A DNA stretch of 64,000 nt, from positions 248,001 to 312,000 of the forward strand of contig CM074703.1 of NCBI GenBank assembly GCA_037367355.1. Direction: 5' to 3'. Below the pieces are notes generated by a model that had not been told where the DNA came from, did no database searches, and worked only from the letters and a program-made list of their open reading frames with translations. The position numbers and the translations under genes were made by a program. Position 1 is the first letter of the stretch. Every line of letters begins with the position of its first letter. The stretch is from Neoscytalidium dimidiatum. Lineage: Eukaryota > Ascomycota > Dothideomycetes > Botryosphaeriales > Botryosphaeriaceae. This document shows positions 1 through 12,106 of this stretch, one piece after another.

Positions 1-994
1 GACGAGGCCAGGATGTTGATTTGCAGAGGCGGGAAATGGAGGCGAGATTAGGTAGTTAGCGGAGATATGGAGACAGTGAGAACAAGGTGGGGGGGAAATG
101 GATGATTTGGGGGACGTTTCAATGGCTTGGACGCTGTAGACTTCAACGACACGACGGTGGACGGTGGCCCCGCAGCGGAGTTATGGCTACATCTTTCGAG
201 CTGGGGAATTAAAAAAAAAAAAAACCTTGTGATGCACATATACATGCTACCGCCTCTACAGAGCTGTCAAGTCCAGATTTCAATGCCTCTTGCACACGGA
301 ATGCAGGCGTGTAGTCTGGTCAGACTGTAAGCAGCCAGGGGGAGACCGTGTTAGCCGTGTGTGGCAACGTGAGTTGCGTGCGAGGCCAATATCGGTGCGC
401 TGGAGTTAGATCCGGCTGATGAGGTCCAATGGACGAAGCCTCGATTGACGAGGTGCGATAAGCGAGCGAGCTGTACTATCCAGGATGAGAGTATGACGTC
501 TTTCGGGGCATTTTTTATTTGACGGGAGGTGGAGAGCAGCAGGGATTAGTCGGAGGCGACCCATCGGTGAATTTATAAAAACCGAACGACATCAAAGCTT
601 TCCTCGCGGATCGGGGAATACTGTCAGCATGACCATTCCATCTTGCGGGCGCTGGGCCCCTGTCGGCATTCAAGCCGTCGGCGTTTACTCTGTCGGCAGG
701 GCCGTGTCGTTCGGCGTTCATTTTCTTCGCTGGCCGACGCTCGTATAATTCTACTACGGGGGATGCTGCCCCTCCTCTGTCTGATTCGTCCCCGCCGATT
801 CAGAAAATAACCTCCGACCACAACTTCGAACATGGTCGGGGGGTTTATTTTCCACGATGGGGCGGGGCTACTCGGTCCAAATCCAGTAAATGTACCGGGC
901 CAAAATAGAAAAACCCCCCGAGCGATCATCAGAGACAGAGAAGACCGATCGATTCATACTAGCTTATAGCCCGTACGTACCGGACCTCGTAAAA

Positions 995-1020
995 TCTCTC
1001 TCTCTCTCTCTCTCTCTCTC
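995..1020. repeat. (CT)n microsatellite
   Basis: An uninterrupted CT dinucleotide run of about 26 bases lies in the non-coding stretch 1-1227. I see no convincing gene in that stretch on either strand; its open frames are short and proline- or arginine-rich. Confidence 0.9.
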
Positions 1021-1227
1021 AATCGTGCCCCATCCCCCTTCCCCATCCCCTCCGCCATCTCCGTCACCACCGCTACCACCTTCTCCGGCACGCTCAGCAT
1101 CGACGACGCGGCGGAACGCGCCCTCGCCGACCGCCACCAGCAGCCTGTCCTACACCGCCGGTGGGGAGGGGGGGGGGGGGGTTTGTTTTTGACTTCGCCT
1201 CGAACGCCGTCCACGGACGGACCCGGG

Positions 1228-1643
1228 CTACCCGTCGGGCGGGTACACGACGCGCTCGGGCACGCTTCCTGCCGGCGGCGCGACCGCGGCGATGTAGACG
1301 AGCGCGAGCACGCGGCCTTTGCCGGGCGGGGTTAACCAAGCATAGTCGGCCGGGGCGGCGGAAAGTACGCGTCCGTCGCACGGGTGCGCAACGACGACGG
1401 CGACGGCGACGGCGACGGCGACGTCTTGGCCGAAGGAGAGGAGTGGGTCGATGATGCTACGCAGGTACGCGCCGTCTTCGGCGAGGAGTCCTGGTCGTGC
1501 GGATAGACCGAGCAAGGGGTTGCGGATGGGGACAGTTTTGGTGTGGCCGAGGGCATGGAGGGCGGGCGGGGAGGGAGCTTCTGGTAGGTGTGCTCGTGGT
1601 GCCAGCCGCCAGGGACGAGGACGAGAGAGGGCTTTGTGGGCAT
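1228..1643 (-). pseudogene. decayed alpha/beta-hydrolase fragment
   Basis: The minus-strand frame opening at 1643 begins MPTKPSLVLVPGGWHHEHTY, the first beta strand and oxyanion-loop pattern (VLVPGxWH) of the small alpha/beta-hydrolases common in fungi. The match then moves to another frame (the one stopping at 1228), where the family pattern resumes with AEDGAYLRSIIDPLL and later GRVLALVYIAAVAPPAGS. At least one frameshift is therefore needed to join them. Where a G-x-S-x-G nucleophile elbow is expected, the frame instead reads a Val/Ala run encoded by a GACGGC-type repeat (1391-1423), so the catalytic serine is missing. The C-terminal half, including the acid and histidine region, is not recognisable downstream. 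I read it as a pseudogene. A sequencing error plus an unusual gene model is the alternative. Confidence 0.5.
1391..1423. repeat. GACGGC-type hexanucleotide repeat
   Basis: Tandem ACGACGACGGCGACGGC-like units, about five copies of the hexamer, lie inside the hydrolase remnant. On the minus strand they encode the Val-Ala run that replaces the expected nucleophile elbow. Confidence 0.85.
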
Positions 1644-2420
1644 TGTTCTTGTGAGTGATGAGTTTGCGGGGAGAGGATGGTTGATAGACGGAAAGACTGG
1701 ATAGCAATATCTTGTCGTGCTTTCATACCTGGCTGTCCGTACTTTGTTGGGGAATAGTGCGCAAAAGCAGGAGTCGACGTGGGGACTTCAAGTCTGACGT
1801 AAGACTACACAAAGTAGATGCTGAAAGGGTGGTCCTGCAGCTCGTTCTGCACTCTCTCAGAGAATTCATTGAAATGAGGACCGGCTGCAATACCGAGAGG
1901 CAGATGCGAAAACTGCCGTATCGACAGCGAGAAGTGAATTCATAGCGGAAATGGTAAGGCCTGGCTCATTTTTCTCGGCTTTACCGGCTCCAGAATTATG
2001 ATTTTGGGGATTTCAGGGCTCTGAAGGGAGAAACTCTGGAGATTAGAGGTTGTTCACTCCTACGTGATCCCCACTTTACAACCTCATGCAAATCAAATGT
2101 GGGGTCTGGAAGTGGAAGGTAAAGCAGGATTGCCGATTCTCCAGCTTGGCAAGCTTACTCCTGTCAGCACCTCAATCTTTGGAAAACTTCCGATAGGTCA
2201 GTTCGTAGTGTCCGATGGACAGTCACGAGGCATGATGATGACAGCCAGTCCAATTAGAGATAAGAAAATGAAAAGCAGGCACAGGTGCAGATGTGAGTGC
2301 AAAAAAGCGGCACTGAAAGTGCAGCTCAGGTGAGATGTGAGGGCAAGACATCGTCCATGGCGTTATGAAAGTGAAAGCCGCTCCAGGTTATGGCTTTGCC
2401 CTCATACTTTTGTTCCTTTC

Positions 2421-3033
2421 CTACTTCTGTTGGCTCTGGTTGCTTACTTTGCTCTCGGCGGCAACCCCAGGAGTCCCCAGCTCCTCGAATTCTTCCTCAT
2501 ACCGGCGCCATACTTCTGCGTCCCTGGCCAGACGTTTCTGAGCGCGTACAAACTGCTCGTGTGCGACCAAGCGGCGATCAGCTTCAACCATGCTATCCGG
2601 GCGAGTCAGCAAGAGAAGGGAGGTGGTGCACGAGGGTGTTCTCGCATTACCTTCCCAGAATCATGCCGGACATCTGGAGAAACCTAGACGCAGTCAGCAC
2701 GGCTACGGAGAGAAAAAGAAAGGAGTTGTTTTAGCACGGACGCTTTGAATTGGATGGTAAGTCCCCGGTACACAGGGCTGAAAACATAGCCAGCTCCGCC
2801 CAGGACGGCGGTGATGATGCCCCACTATAGCATCAAGTGAGTAACCCATGTTCCTAAGCTGCCAAAAAGCGGAAGGCATGCGGCAGCCCAAAGTAGAAAG
2901 GTTGCACGTGAGGGAATGGATGGAGGTGCGGAGAGGGACGTACACGGGCAGCGCCCACAGCAGCGCCCCGAGCGGCAACCCAGGCGGCGCTGTTGATCTC
3001 CTCATCCCGTTCCAGTGAGGCGTGGGTGCGCAT
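2421..3033 (-). CDS. conserved small fungal membrane protein, unknown function
   Basis: Four exons read on the minus strand: 3033-2944, 2824-2742, 2683-2651 and 2592-2421. Introns start GTACGT, GTCCGT and GTAATG and end in TAG, and phase is kept, giving 125 residues. The N-terminus (MRTHASLERDEEIN) is acidic. It is followed by an Ala/Gly-rich segment and a hydrophobic glycine-rich helix (WGIITAVLGGAGYVFSPVYR, about residues 31-50). Then comes a short LQMSGM segment and a charged helical tail containing EADRRL. The layout resembles small, widely conserved ascomycete proteins that look like mitochondrial or ER membrane proteins; I do not know a named function. No signal peptide is seen. The GTCCGT donor of intron 2 is weak, so that junction is the least certain. 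Confidence 0.65.
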
Positions 3034-4255
3034 GGCGGTAAAGGGGAGTCATCCGACGTTGAAACGGTGATGCAGCGAAGGAAGCGGACAAGCACGGCGG
3101 CAGAAAGCCGCTCTTGGCCCATTTCCGCACACCGACGTCACGACGCGCAGGAGCCCGGCAACCACTTCTGCGAGAGCCCGACGTCGACGTCGCTGCCGAA
3201 CATGCCGATCGCTCGGCAGCCAGCAACCTCGACGTCCCGCCAACACCACACGCCGCCCTCTCGTCACAGACAGCCCATGGCCAGCCAGCTTCCCCTTTGC
3301 TGGCCCACGCGTCCGAGGCACCGCATATGCAATCCCATCACCCCGCAGCTTGAGCCTCCCCGCGTCCCCTTTTGCCGAGCCGACCACCCTGGTCCGCTCC
3401 TCCACACCACGCCGGAGATGGCTGCTGCAAACGTCGAGCTGAAGCACGAATCCCATGCAGCGTCGTCAAAACGGCCGCGCCACCCACAGCCAAGCTCGAA
3501 CGTCTGGCGAGAAAGGGCGACATGCGGCCGGTGAGCACTAATGCACCGCCCTCCCGCTCTGTGCAACCACCCATTCAGCCCTTCATTCTGCCTATGTGGC
3601 ACAGTTGCCGTCATCCTAGCGCCTTGCCGTTGGCCAAGAAGACCGCCTTGGGGCCATCGCTTCTGCCCTGCCGCCCCCCAGGTGCATTCCACCGGTCCCG
3701 TGCACGAACGCCTGATCGGCCATTTCTCTGTGATGGGGATCTTGCTTTTTGCGTGGCTTCGTTCCGGCTTGCGGCACATGCAGAGTCCACTTATGGTCCC
3801 GCTTCGCTCCTCATGCCGGTCCTGAACGGGAATAATGCCCGGCTCTCGTTCCCAACGGGCCGAGCCGCGCCGCCGTGCAGGAATTGTGAGTACTGAGAAT
3901 TGCGCATCCGAATGGCGCGGCATCCATACTGTGGACATGCATATCGTGCGCCGTCTTGTATATGTCTCCAGTCAACTGTTCCAGCTCGTCAGGACGGAAC
4001 GTCTGATAGAGCGCCACACAGGCTTATCCGCTACGAGAAATAACCCGTCCTCTTCTGCTCTAGTGACCAATTCTCCAGCCTTCAGCCTGTTTTGGTATCC
4101 TGTTCAACTATACTTACAAGTAGACGCCTGATATTGCGGTTTCCATTGGTCAACTGAAAAACAACTTCGACTGTCATTGATGCCATTTGACAAAATACTC
4201 CCGCGCATTTAGACCTTCACCTTGGAACAGCAGAAAGCTAACTTGAGAGCATACT
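3034..4255. other. intergenic stretch without a supported gene
   Basis: Several overlapping open frames occur on both strands (for example the minus-strand frame 3264-3938). They contradict each other, are rich in Arg, Pro, Ser and Cys, and show no family pattern. I treat them as chance frames in GC-rich DNA. Confidence 0.5.
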
Positions 4256-5965
4256 CTACTCCTTGGCCTCCCTCAGCCTCATTTTCACGCCATCAGCAGG
4301 AGAAGAAGTCAGCGTCACCCTCATGCGAGGCGTCGCGTCGCTAACATAACCCTCCAAACCATCAAACTTCTGCAACAAGCGTACCATCACGTAACTCGCT
4401 TCTGTCAACGCAAACTGCTGCCCAATACAAATACGTGGGCCTCCGTTAAACGGCAAATACTCCCAACCGTTCTTTCTCCCTTCCCACCGCTCCGGCCTGA
4501 ACTCAGCAACATCTTCACCCCAAATATCCTTGCGCTTGTGCATCGCATGCACGCTATATCGGACCTGTGTGTCTTTAGGCACGAAGACGGGGGATTTTCC
4601 ATCCGGCCCGCCACCCAGAGGCAAGCTCGTATCGACCGTGGCGCTGCGAACATTCATCGGAACGATGGCGTGCAGGCGAAGCGTCTCTTTGAGGGTGTTT
4701 TGCAGATAAGCCGAGTTCTTCAGGCTCTCGAAGGTAATGCTCATGGGCTTGGAGTAAGTGCCGAAGTCGTCGAGCACGGTTTGTCGAAGCTTAGCGAAAA
4801 TGTCAGGGTTCCTGGCAAGGTGCAGGAAAAGCCAGGACAGGAGCGATGCGGTGGTGTCTCGGCCGGCCAGGAGGATGTTGAGCAGCTGATCTCGCAACTC
4901 CTCGGGATCTTGCGTCTCCTTCGCGATGGCTTCGAGAAAGACGTACTTCGGCTTCTTACCATCGCCGGTCACCTCCTTCTCGCGAAGCGTCCCCTTGTTC
5001 AGAGCGAGACCGACGTAATAGTCGACAAACTCGTGCACCTGCTTGACGTGCCTCCAGTACTCCCGCGTGTGTCCCAACCGGTAGTACTCGCCGAATTGGC
5101 TGGCCCGGTTCATGAGCGTCTGCGCCTGATCGAAGGAGTAGGAGAAGGCACGCGCGCTGTGATGCCCGTTAACGGCGCCGCCGGCCAGCTCGGCCAGCTG
5201 GCTGTTGACGCTCTCACCGAAGAGAAACTCCGTCGCGGCGTCCATCGTCAGGCGGAAGAAGAGGGGCTGGATGTCGAATGTGTCGGACCACGCGCCGGGG
5301 CTGTTGCGGAGAGGCATCACCCGCAGCAGCTTCTGCACGTGCGTCTCTTCCAGCTCGAGGTCGTTGATCTGGTCGCGTGCGAACTGCGGGCGGAGCATCG
5401 CGCGCGAATGCTCCCAGGCCTTGCCGTCGGATGCGAACTGTACTCCGTTTTAGTCGAAACTTCACCCCCACCTCATATCGTTTTTCCCTCTTCTCTCTTC
5501 CCTCGCCCCCGCATTCGGGGAGAGGATGATGGGAGGAGCAAAACTCACGATCCCGTGCCCCAACAGCGTCCCGAAATTGCCGTTCCGCAGCCGGCCGAGC
5601 GCGAAGTCCTTGAACTGCGTCGCCAGCACCGCCTGCACGTTCCGCGGCTCGCACGTCACGATGATCTTGTTGAAGAAGGTCCGCTGCGCGTACGTCGTCA
5701 CCAGCCGCCCCTCGCGCGCGCTGACGGCGTGGATCCGCTCGATCTGGTCCTCGGGAGCCCAGTTGTTTTTGAAGGCGCGGAGCGTCTTGCGGGAGTTGGA
5801 GAGGCCGAAGGGGTCGCCCGGCGTGTATTCGGGCGGCGGCAGGCAGTGCAGTTCGCGGGCCTTGAGGTGCTGGCGGCGGTGGTTGAGGATGGAATTGACG
5901 GCTTTGGTGAGGAGGAAGGCGGCGAGCGCCCAGAGGGCGAGGAAGATGCTGAGTTGCATGCTCAC
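4256..5965 (-). CDS. cytochrome P450, CYP52-like alkane/fatty-acid hydroxylase
   Basis: Two exons, 5965-5549 and 5437-4256, flank a 111-bp intron (GTGAGT...ACAG, phase 0) and give 532 residues, normal for a microsomal P450. Residues 1-27 form an N-terminal membrane anchor. The I-helix AGRDTT is at about 330-335, the K-helix ExxR at 390-393, PERW at about 454 and the heme loop FNGGPRICIG with cysteine at about 476. The pattern around the I-helix, the KETLRLH segment and the heme loop is that of the CYP52/CYP539 group, whose studied members hydroxylate n-alkanes and fatty acids at the omega end in the ER with a reductase partner. The substrate of this one is not known from sequence. No linked biosynthetic genes are seen, so a catabolic or lipid-modifying role is my inference. 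Confidence 0.93.
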
Positions 5966-7704
5966 GGAGCCTTCTTGGGGGGTTTTCTGGGTTCAAACAA
6001 AGGGTTGCTGGCGAGCTGCAGAAGGGGTGAAATGATTGGCACGGACTACTGGTTCTCCTGAAGACGTGCGCCCTTGCGGACCTTAAGTACGTGTGAATAT
6101 ACCCATCTTCGCATTTGTCACAAAAGCCGAGTCTGCTTGATGGCCTGGCCAAGCCTTCGCTGTGGAGAGGAATATTTGCGTTCTGCGGGGCAAATTCACC
6201 ATGTGCGTTGTTCGGGATGCGGCCGTTGCTAGTAATCGGACGAGTGAAAAGCTCCACAACGCACGCATCACTGCACAGATACTCGGTGATATGAGACTAA
6301 ATCGCTCTTTGGGACGGGTAGTGGAGATGCAGAGAACGCGGGGACCTCAGCCGTGTGTTCCGTTACGTGCGTTGGGCGACTGAGCTCCTTTCGTGTCGGT
6401 CACGAGTAACCGGGGAAGTCTATCAGCTTCACACTTCCTATACGTTTGTAGACCTTGAAGAGGAAGGATTAAAGGAGGAGTACCACTTGAAGAATGATTG
6501 TCCACTACATCTGACCAGTCGAAGGACGAACCGAGTGTAGGGACCGGGATCTGTCCGCATAGCTTGCAAATACCGCTGGAGACTTATCGGAGCTTGGTGG
6601 GTAACCGCATAACTGGATCCTCGTGAGTCAATGTAGGCCGAGGTGTTTACTGATCATATGAGCCGGCGGCCTTTCACGGTTTCACCGCTCAAGCTAGCGG
6701 AGCGATGTTCCTCCGGATCAGACTAACAGCACCCCTATTTTCGTTATAGCCTCAAAGCATTCTATGATAAATTATACTTAGTGAGATGGCGGCAAGTAGG
6801 CTCTCTACGGCCTGACAGAGAGAAAGCAAGTAAATTGAGCGCTAATTGGGAATGCGGGATGCAGTGGGTAAACAGACATAGAGGTTGAACCACGGTTTGA
6901 GATGCTACGAATATGGCAAGAGATTGAATGACCCAACACACAGGCCCAGATAGACTGCAGAATTTAGTGGTAGGCCGGTATACTCTCTTCTCTTAAAAAC
7001 ACAAGCGACTAATCTACTGACTCGGAAATCAAATTCGCGAATAGGCAATAACCACTATACATGGAATCTCAAGCAACAGATCACGGGGCGGACATTCCAT
7101 TCGTTGACATACTCCCGGAAAAACCAATCGGGGAGGATATAAAAGTGATGAACTGCCCAAGACATCCATCCCAGAGGAACACTTTGCCAAACTCCTATGC
7201 AAGAGCCCCCATCCAAATACTACTCAACATTACCAGCTCAACTCCCCATCGAGCAGCCTTCTTGTTGCAATTACGATGATGCAATAGAGGAGGATTGAAA
7301 GCCCATATCAATGGCGCGGGGGTCTGATGGCCAAGACGCTGGCTGTCAGCAAAACCATATCAAGAAGCAAACACGACTTGTCTCAGTGTGATTTTCAGTC
7401 TTTATGTTTAATTAAATCAGTGCTATTAGCCTTTTCATTATCCAGGCCGTGACGAAGAACTGGCTGGCACGTACCGTTGGTGTCAGCCTTAGTCCTGCGG
7501 GTAGGATTCAATGTCGTCAAAGATTTGCTGTCACCCAGCTCCGACTGGCAAAGTCTTAGTAGCTTTGGGGATAACGAGCTTGTCCGAACGCGAAATCTGG
7601 CCACAGCATTTGGAAAAAAAAAACTCTTTCAACTCCATTTAATGACGTGGAAGTACTGCCAATGCTCAACGACGAATGGATGGATATGCTCCCATCACCC
7701 CCTC

Positions 7705-7723
7705 TTTTTTTTTTTTTTTTTTT
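7705..7723. repeat. poly-T tract (19 nt)
   Basis: An uninterrupted run of T sits in the gene-poor region. It forms the left side of a segment whose right side is a poly-A tract at 9292. Confidence 0.9.
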
Positions 7724-9291
7724 AATGCTAGCATACAATGCCAGCCATCTCAGGCGTCACATTCGCCCCAAAATCCACCGCAACCCTTCTAGCTAGGACC
7801 ACAGTAAATGTCGGTTTCTGGTAACTATCCAGTGGTGGTGGGGGACCTAAAGATTGGATGACGCGCTGGTCCCGCAGGAGCTTAGGATGAGGGAATGCCC
7901 GGTGCAAGCAATATGGATGCTTGCCGTTCAGCAACCAGCCCTATACTAATCTGACCCGGATTTCACGTACGCTCAGCGACGCTGAAATATTCCCATAATT
8001 CTGCGTCGACTCAACGTAGTTCAGGACATGCAAGACCAAACCCGACAGCCGATCAGTAACCGCCTTCGGTTCTTTTCCGAGCCATGAGCTTTACCTTGAA
8101 TCTACTCTGTGCAAAAATTGGTTCTTTTGGTGGCGTCATTTACCAAATTGGGGTCATTCTGTAATGAAAAGTGCGTCCTAGAAGCTACGACAACGGAGAC
8201 GAGGACACCGGTACCATTGATGTGCGCTCAGGAAGGGTGTACTCTGCTCTTCAAAGGTAGACTCAAGATCGTCGAGGGCATTAGCGGGGAGACGAAAACG
8301 TTTGGCGATTTAAGGAAGCAAGACTTATCCGGCCAACGAGAACATCTCGAATATCTTTAGCGCCTTTATAGAGTCTGGGCTTGGATTTGAGGTGAATGCG
8401 CTCACGTGCATCATACCAGTTCTGTATATAGAGACCGAGCTGCCAGACGGGCCCGCAGTGGCATTAGGGCAGGGCTTGACGTGAAACGGTAAAAATGAAC
8501 AGGCACCATCAGTTAACTTTTCATTATCTTGATCCAGCTTCTCTGGGTCTAGTGCTGTGGGCTTCAATATCAAAATCTCGTAATATTTTTTTTAATAGCC
8601 TACATTAGGATGCCGATCCCATCATGCCAGCAGGGCGGAGTCTTGGTGCTGCTGGACACTGGCGGAGGCTTGGCTCGGGCGCGGTTCTACAATGAAAGCG
8701 GTATAGATCATGGACAAGAGTCGAGGTTCCCTGGGAATTTTGATCAGGTCTACTTTTGGCATTTACCAAGATTGATGCACGTCATGTCTTTATGTAGGTC
8801 ACACCTACTCAAGATCTGATTGTCCGATGAAGGAGCTCAGCACATTTTGATCTCTCTGGTTAATGAGAGCTGAAAATAGTTTGGTCGGATATCTCGCTTG
8901 CAGCCGCTCGCTCATCGCAATCTTGTGACCGGCAGAAGACCGGAACCCAACACTAAGCTTAGCCTGCCGATCGGAATGCTTGTCCAAGGTCGTGCTGGTT
9001 CCGGTGGGCATGAAAGCCCCTTGACTCGCGGCAGATAGCCTTCAGCTTCGGCATCCGGCGAGGAGGTTCTCCGGAATACCCGCAACGGTTATTTTTGCCG
9101 AAGGCTTGCGATAGAGCCTCATTCAGACCGCCAAGCTCGTTTAAGAACCGTGTCGTGACGGGGCGGGATGGGGCGGAGATGGAGGTGTAGTCAGGTGTTG
9201 GACGGCCTTAAAAGAACGGGCCTACTTTTCCAACAACTTTAATCCATCCGTCGCCACCGTTTACGAGTTCATCGCGTCGTGAACAAGTGCT

Positions 9292-9311
9292 AAAAAAAAA
9301 AAAAAAAAAAA
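9292..9311. repeat. poly-A tract (20 nt)
   Basis: An uninterrupted run of A, about 600 bp before the first NLP gene. Confidence 0.9.
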
Positions 9312-9795
9312 GGTGGGAGGCCGGTAGCGCAGTTCGAGACAATCATTTGTGGAACCAGAAATCTACACGCATTTCACCAATTCTTACTGTCGAGACCACA
9401 CAATTCGATGCTAACGCTTGCTGCTGAGCAGCAGCTCTTGGCTCTTCTCTCTGCACTCAGCATAGGCTCGGCCAAATCAACAGACGGCGCCGGGCGGGGG
9501 GCGGTCACTAAGTCCATACCCGTTCCTGAAACATGGCCGATCCGCATCAAAGTTGCCGTCTCGCCAAGCACCTGTACACGGCGATGATAGGCCATTCTCG
9601 AAGCTGCCTGCCTATCTAGTCAGTGGTGCTCCGATTACTCCACTTCTCGACTCCGGGGTCTCTACGCGCGCAGTTCACAACACGTGGGTTGCTGCATCGG
9701 CCAGGAGCCATTGAATTAGGGAAACATGACTTTTGCATCCGCCTTCTCTCCTCTCCTTAGCATCTCGGCGCGCGCCAATACCAGTCACGCCGTGC

Positions 9796-9803
9796 TTTTA
9801 TAT
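9796..9803 (+). promoter_or_regulatory. TATA-like box of the first NLP gene
   Basis: The sequence TTTTATAT lies about 105 bp before the NLP start codon at 9908. The spacing suits a TATA element with a short 5' leader. It is inferred from position and composition only. Confidence 0.4.
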
Positions 9804-9907
9804 CGGCTCCGCTCCCGGATTGCTCGCCATTGATTACTATAAAGCTTGCTTGCTGGGCCCTCTTAGCATCTGATACTTCATCGCACGACCGTTCCCTCAA
9901 TTGCAAT

Positions 9908-10859
9908 ATGCTGTTCTCTATTCGTCAAGGACTCATCTACCTGCTCGCGGGTGCCAGCTGCGTGAGCGCTGCCGCTATCCAACGCCGCGACGTGATCGCA
10001 CATGACGCCGTGGTCGGCTTTCCAGAGACGGTTCCCAGTGGAATTGGTGCCGTGTATCAGAAGTTCAAGCCCTACTTGAGGGTTGAGAATGGTTGCGTCC
10101 CTTTCCCCGCGGTCGATTCTTCGGGCAACACGGGGTGAGTTGCACAGTTCCTCGTTCTTGGATCTGATCATGCTGTCGCGCACATCTGCCTCAGTGCACG
10201 TTTGCCACAGCATCGTGCGGTCTTCATTGGCATTGGCATCCCTCCTGTTTTGTCCAATGGGCCGCAGGCTATATCTACTTCACGCTTTCTCTATCCTATA
10301 AAGCATCACAGAATTCAACCCAGCTTCCCGGGAACTATGAATAGCATATGGATCACCTGCTAATCACCATCCCAGCGGTGGCCTCAACCCCAGCGGTTCT
10401 TCCTCCGGTGGCTGCGACAGCAGCCCTGGTCAAGTCTACGTCCGTGGCGCGGCCTCAGGCTCTAGCTACGCCGTCATGTACGCGTGGTACTTCCCGAAGG
10501 ACTCTCCGGCCTCAGGCCTCGGCCATCGCCATGACTGGGAAGGCATAGTGGTCTGGCTGAGCGAGGCTTCCACGTCGGCGACGATCCTCGGCGTCGCCGC
10601 CTCCGCGCACGGCGATTTCGACACCACGACCTCGCCGAACCTCAGCGGCACCAGGCCGCTGATCAGGTACTTTAGCACGTTCCCCGTCAACCACCAGCTG
10701 GGCTTCACCAGCACGCAGGGCGGCGAGCAGCCGATGATCGCGTGGGAGAGCCTGCCGACGGCCGCCAGGGACGCGCTGCAGAACACGGACTTTGGATCTG
10801 CGAACGTGCCGTTCAAGGATGGCAACTTCGAAGACAACCTGGGCAAGGCTGCGTTGTGA
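9908..10859 (+). CDS. NLP, necrosis- and ethylene-inducing-peptide-like secreted protein (NPP1 family)
   Basis: Two exons, 9908-10134 and 10376-10859, flank a 241-bp intron (GTGAGT...CCAG) and give 236 residues, the usual NLP length. A hydrophobic signal peptide (about residues 1-20) is followed by a Kex2-like RR. The family heptapeptide GHRHDWE is intact at about 125-131. Two conserved cysteines, one before and one after the intron, indicate a type 1 NLP. Type 1 NLPs are secreted and bind plant sphingolipid headgroups; many, but not all, cause leaf necrosis. Whether this copy is cytolytic cannot be told from sequence. The ATG at 9908 is chosen over an in-frame one at 9830 because it places the signal peptide at the N-terminus. 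A second NLP lies at 41512. No frameshift or stop is seen. Confidence 0.93.
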
Positions 10860-12106
10860 GGTGATTTATGGCTACGTTGGGAGAAATACGGTGTGCGACA
10901 GTCGGATCGGCGGAGTTCAGGGGGGGGGAAGGCGGATGAAGCAAGCTATCATGATATCCTTTTCAGAAGCAATGAATTGGTCATTTCGACACAATAGGTC
11001 ATGTCTCAAACAGAAATGCGAAGTGCAAGATTGGAAGCTTGTGTCGAATTTCTCTTTTTGGTAAGTTGTGGCTCTGACCCCCAATGCTGTGCTCTGCTGA
11101 TACCGGCAAGGACTTTTACCTTCCTCCTGCTCCTGAGCCCGCTCGTGGGGCGATACGAGACGTGCAATGCCTATTTCACGTGCAATACTAGAGACTCCAT
11201 TCACAGTGCCTAGTTACCGCTATAACAGAAATGTTTTCCGACAGTAGGCGAGTGCTGCCGGAGCTCGTCCCGCTATCGGTGCTTTCGTCAGAATCGACTG
11301 TTCATCCGGCAACATCGGCTGTCGCGGTCCGCAGCTCCATGGAAAACCGGCTGCTAGCACCATTTATATCAAGCTTTCGCAATGCCGCCTTTCGGTTGTC
11401 GGATCAACCACAGAGGATCGTCCAGACGTGGTGGCCAGACGCCTCTCGACACGACGTAAACGAAACGAATCTTCTGCCCTACGGCGGCACGGAGCATGGC
11501 CACGGCGCGAGCAATTGCGCATCCATTCGGTGCGCTATTGGGGATACGGCCATACTTCGACTTTGTCTGTGCGCTGCCATTGGTCGGCCTGGCGGCGAGA
11601 GACCCTTTTACTGGCGGATCATGGCCAGTGCAACGCCTTACGGTGCCGCATTTCCGGGGATGTGCTGTACGTGCAGGGCTGCGGGACCGAACACCGTCTT
11701 TCGGTCTGCCACAGGGGTGCTGAGCCATAAAGCTTCTGTGGAGAACCTTGCACCGCCGCCTTTGCCTCTTTTAAAGCTTTGAGTACTGCTTGACGTGTGT
11801 CTCATGGATGTCTGACCATACCATGTGCTCGGCTTCGGGGATGCAGGGATGCCAGTTCAGCTTGATGGTAAGTCTCCGTGTGTTTTCGGTACTTCTGGAA
11901 CGTTTTGCCCTGGCATGGCTCTTGACAGCTGGTAGACAAGTCGCCGCTCTTTTCAACCCTCGAAGAGCACACAAGCGCCAGAAGGCCCATGTCACGAACA
12001 GCGGGAATACTCACTCCTGTCGTTCTCATACACCAAGCTGCACAAATGCAGCAAGCCAAAATCACCGAAGAACTCCGAAAAGCCGAAACCAACTCTGAGA
12101 GCGAAG
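10860..12106. other. intergenic stretch with overlapping chance frames
   Basis: Open frames at 11231-11782 (plus) and 11369-11728 (minus) overlap each other and other frames and show no family pattern. The end of the stretch (11989-12106) carries an acidic frame that could be a 5' exon of the following gene. Confidence 0.4.

Larger units (their letters stand above)
5966..9907. other. gene-poor region of about 3.9 kb
   Basis: Only short, unsupported frames (under 85 codons) occur here. The region holds a T19 run (7705-7723) and an A20 run (9292-9311), described separately. The P450 promoter should lie at its left end and the NLP promoter at its right end. I see no transposase or reverse-transcriptase pattern and no obvious terminal repeats. 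Confidence 0.6.

Noticed and set aside
3264..3938. 224-codon minus-strand frame
   Set aside because: It overlaps a plus-strand frame of similar length; neither shows a fold-like pattern or a family match.
4538..6061. 507-codon plus-strand frame
   Set aside because: It lies antisense to the P450 gene, whose exons carry clear family motifs. The antisense product is rich in Val, Arg, Glu and Gly with no motif; it is a GC-rich mirror frame.
11231..11782. 183-codon plus-strand frame
   Set aside because: Cys/Arg/Ser-rich, overlapped by three other frames, and without motif or plausible domain.
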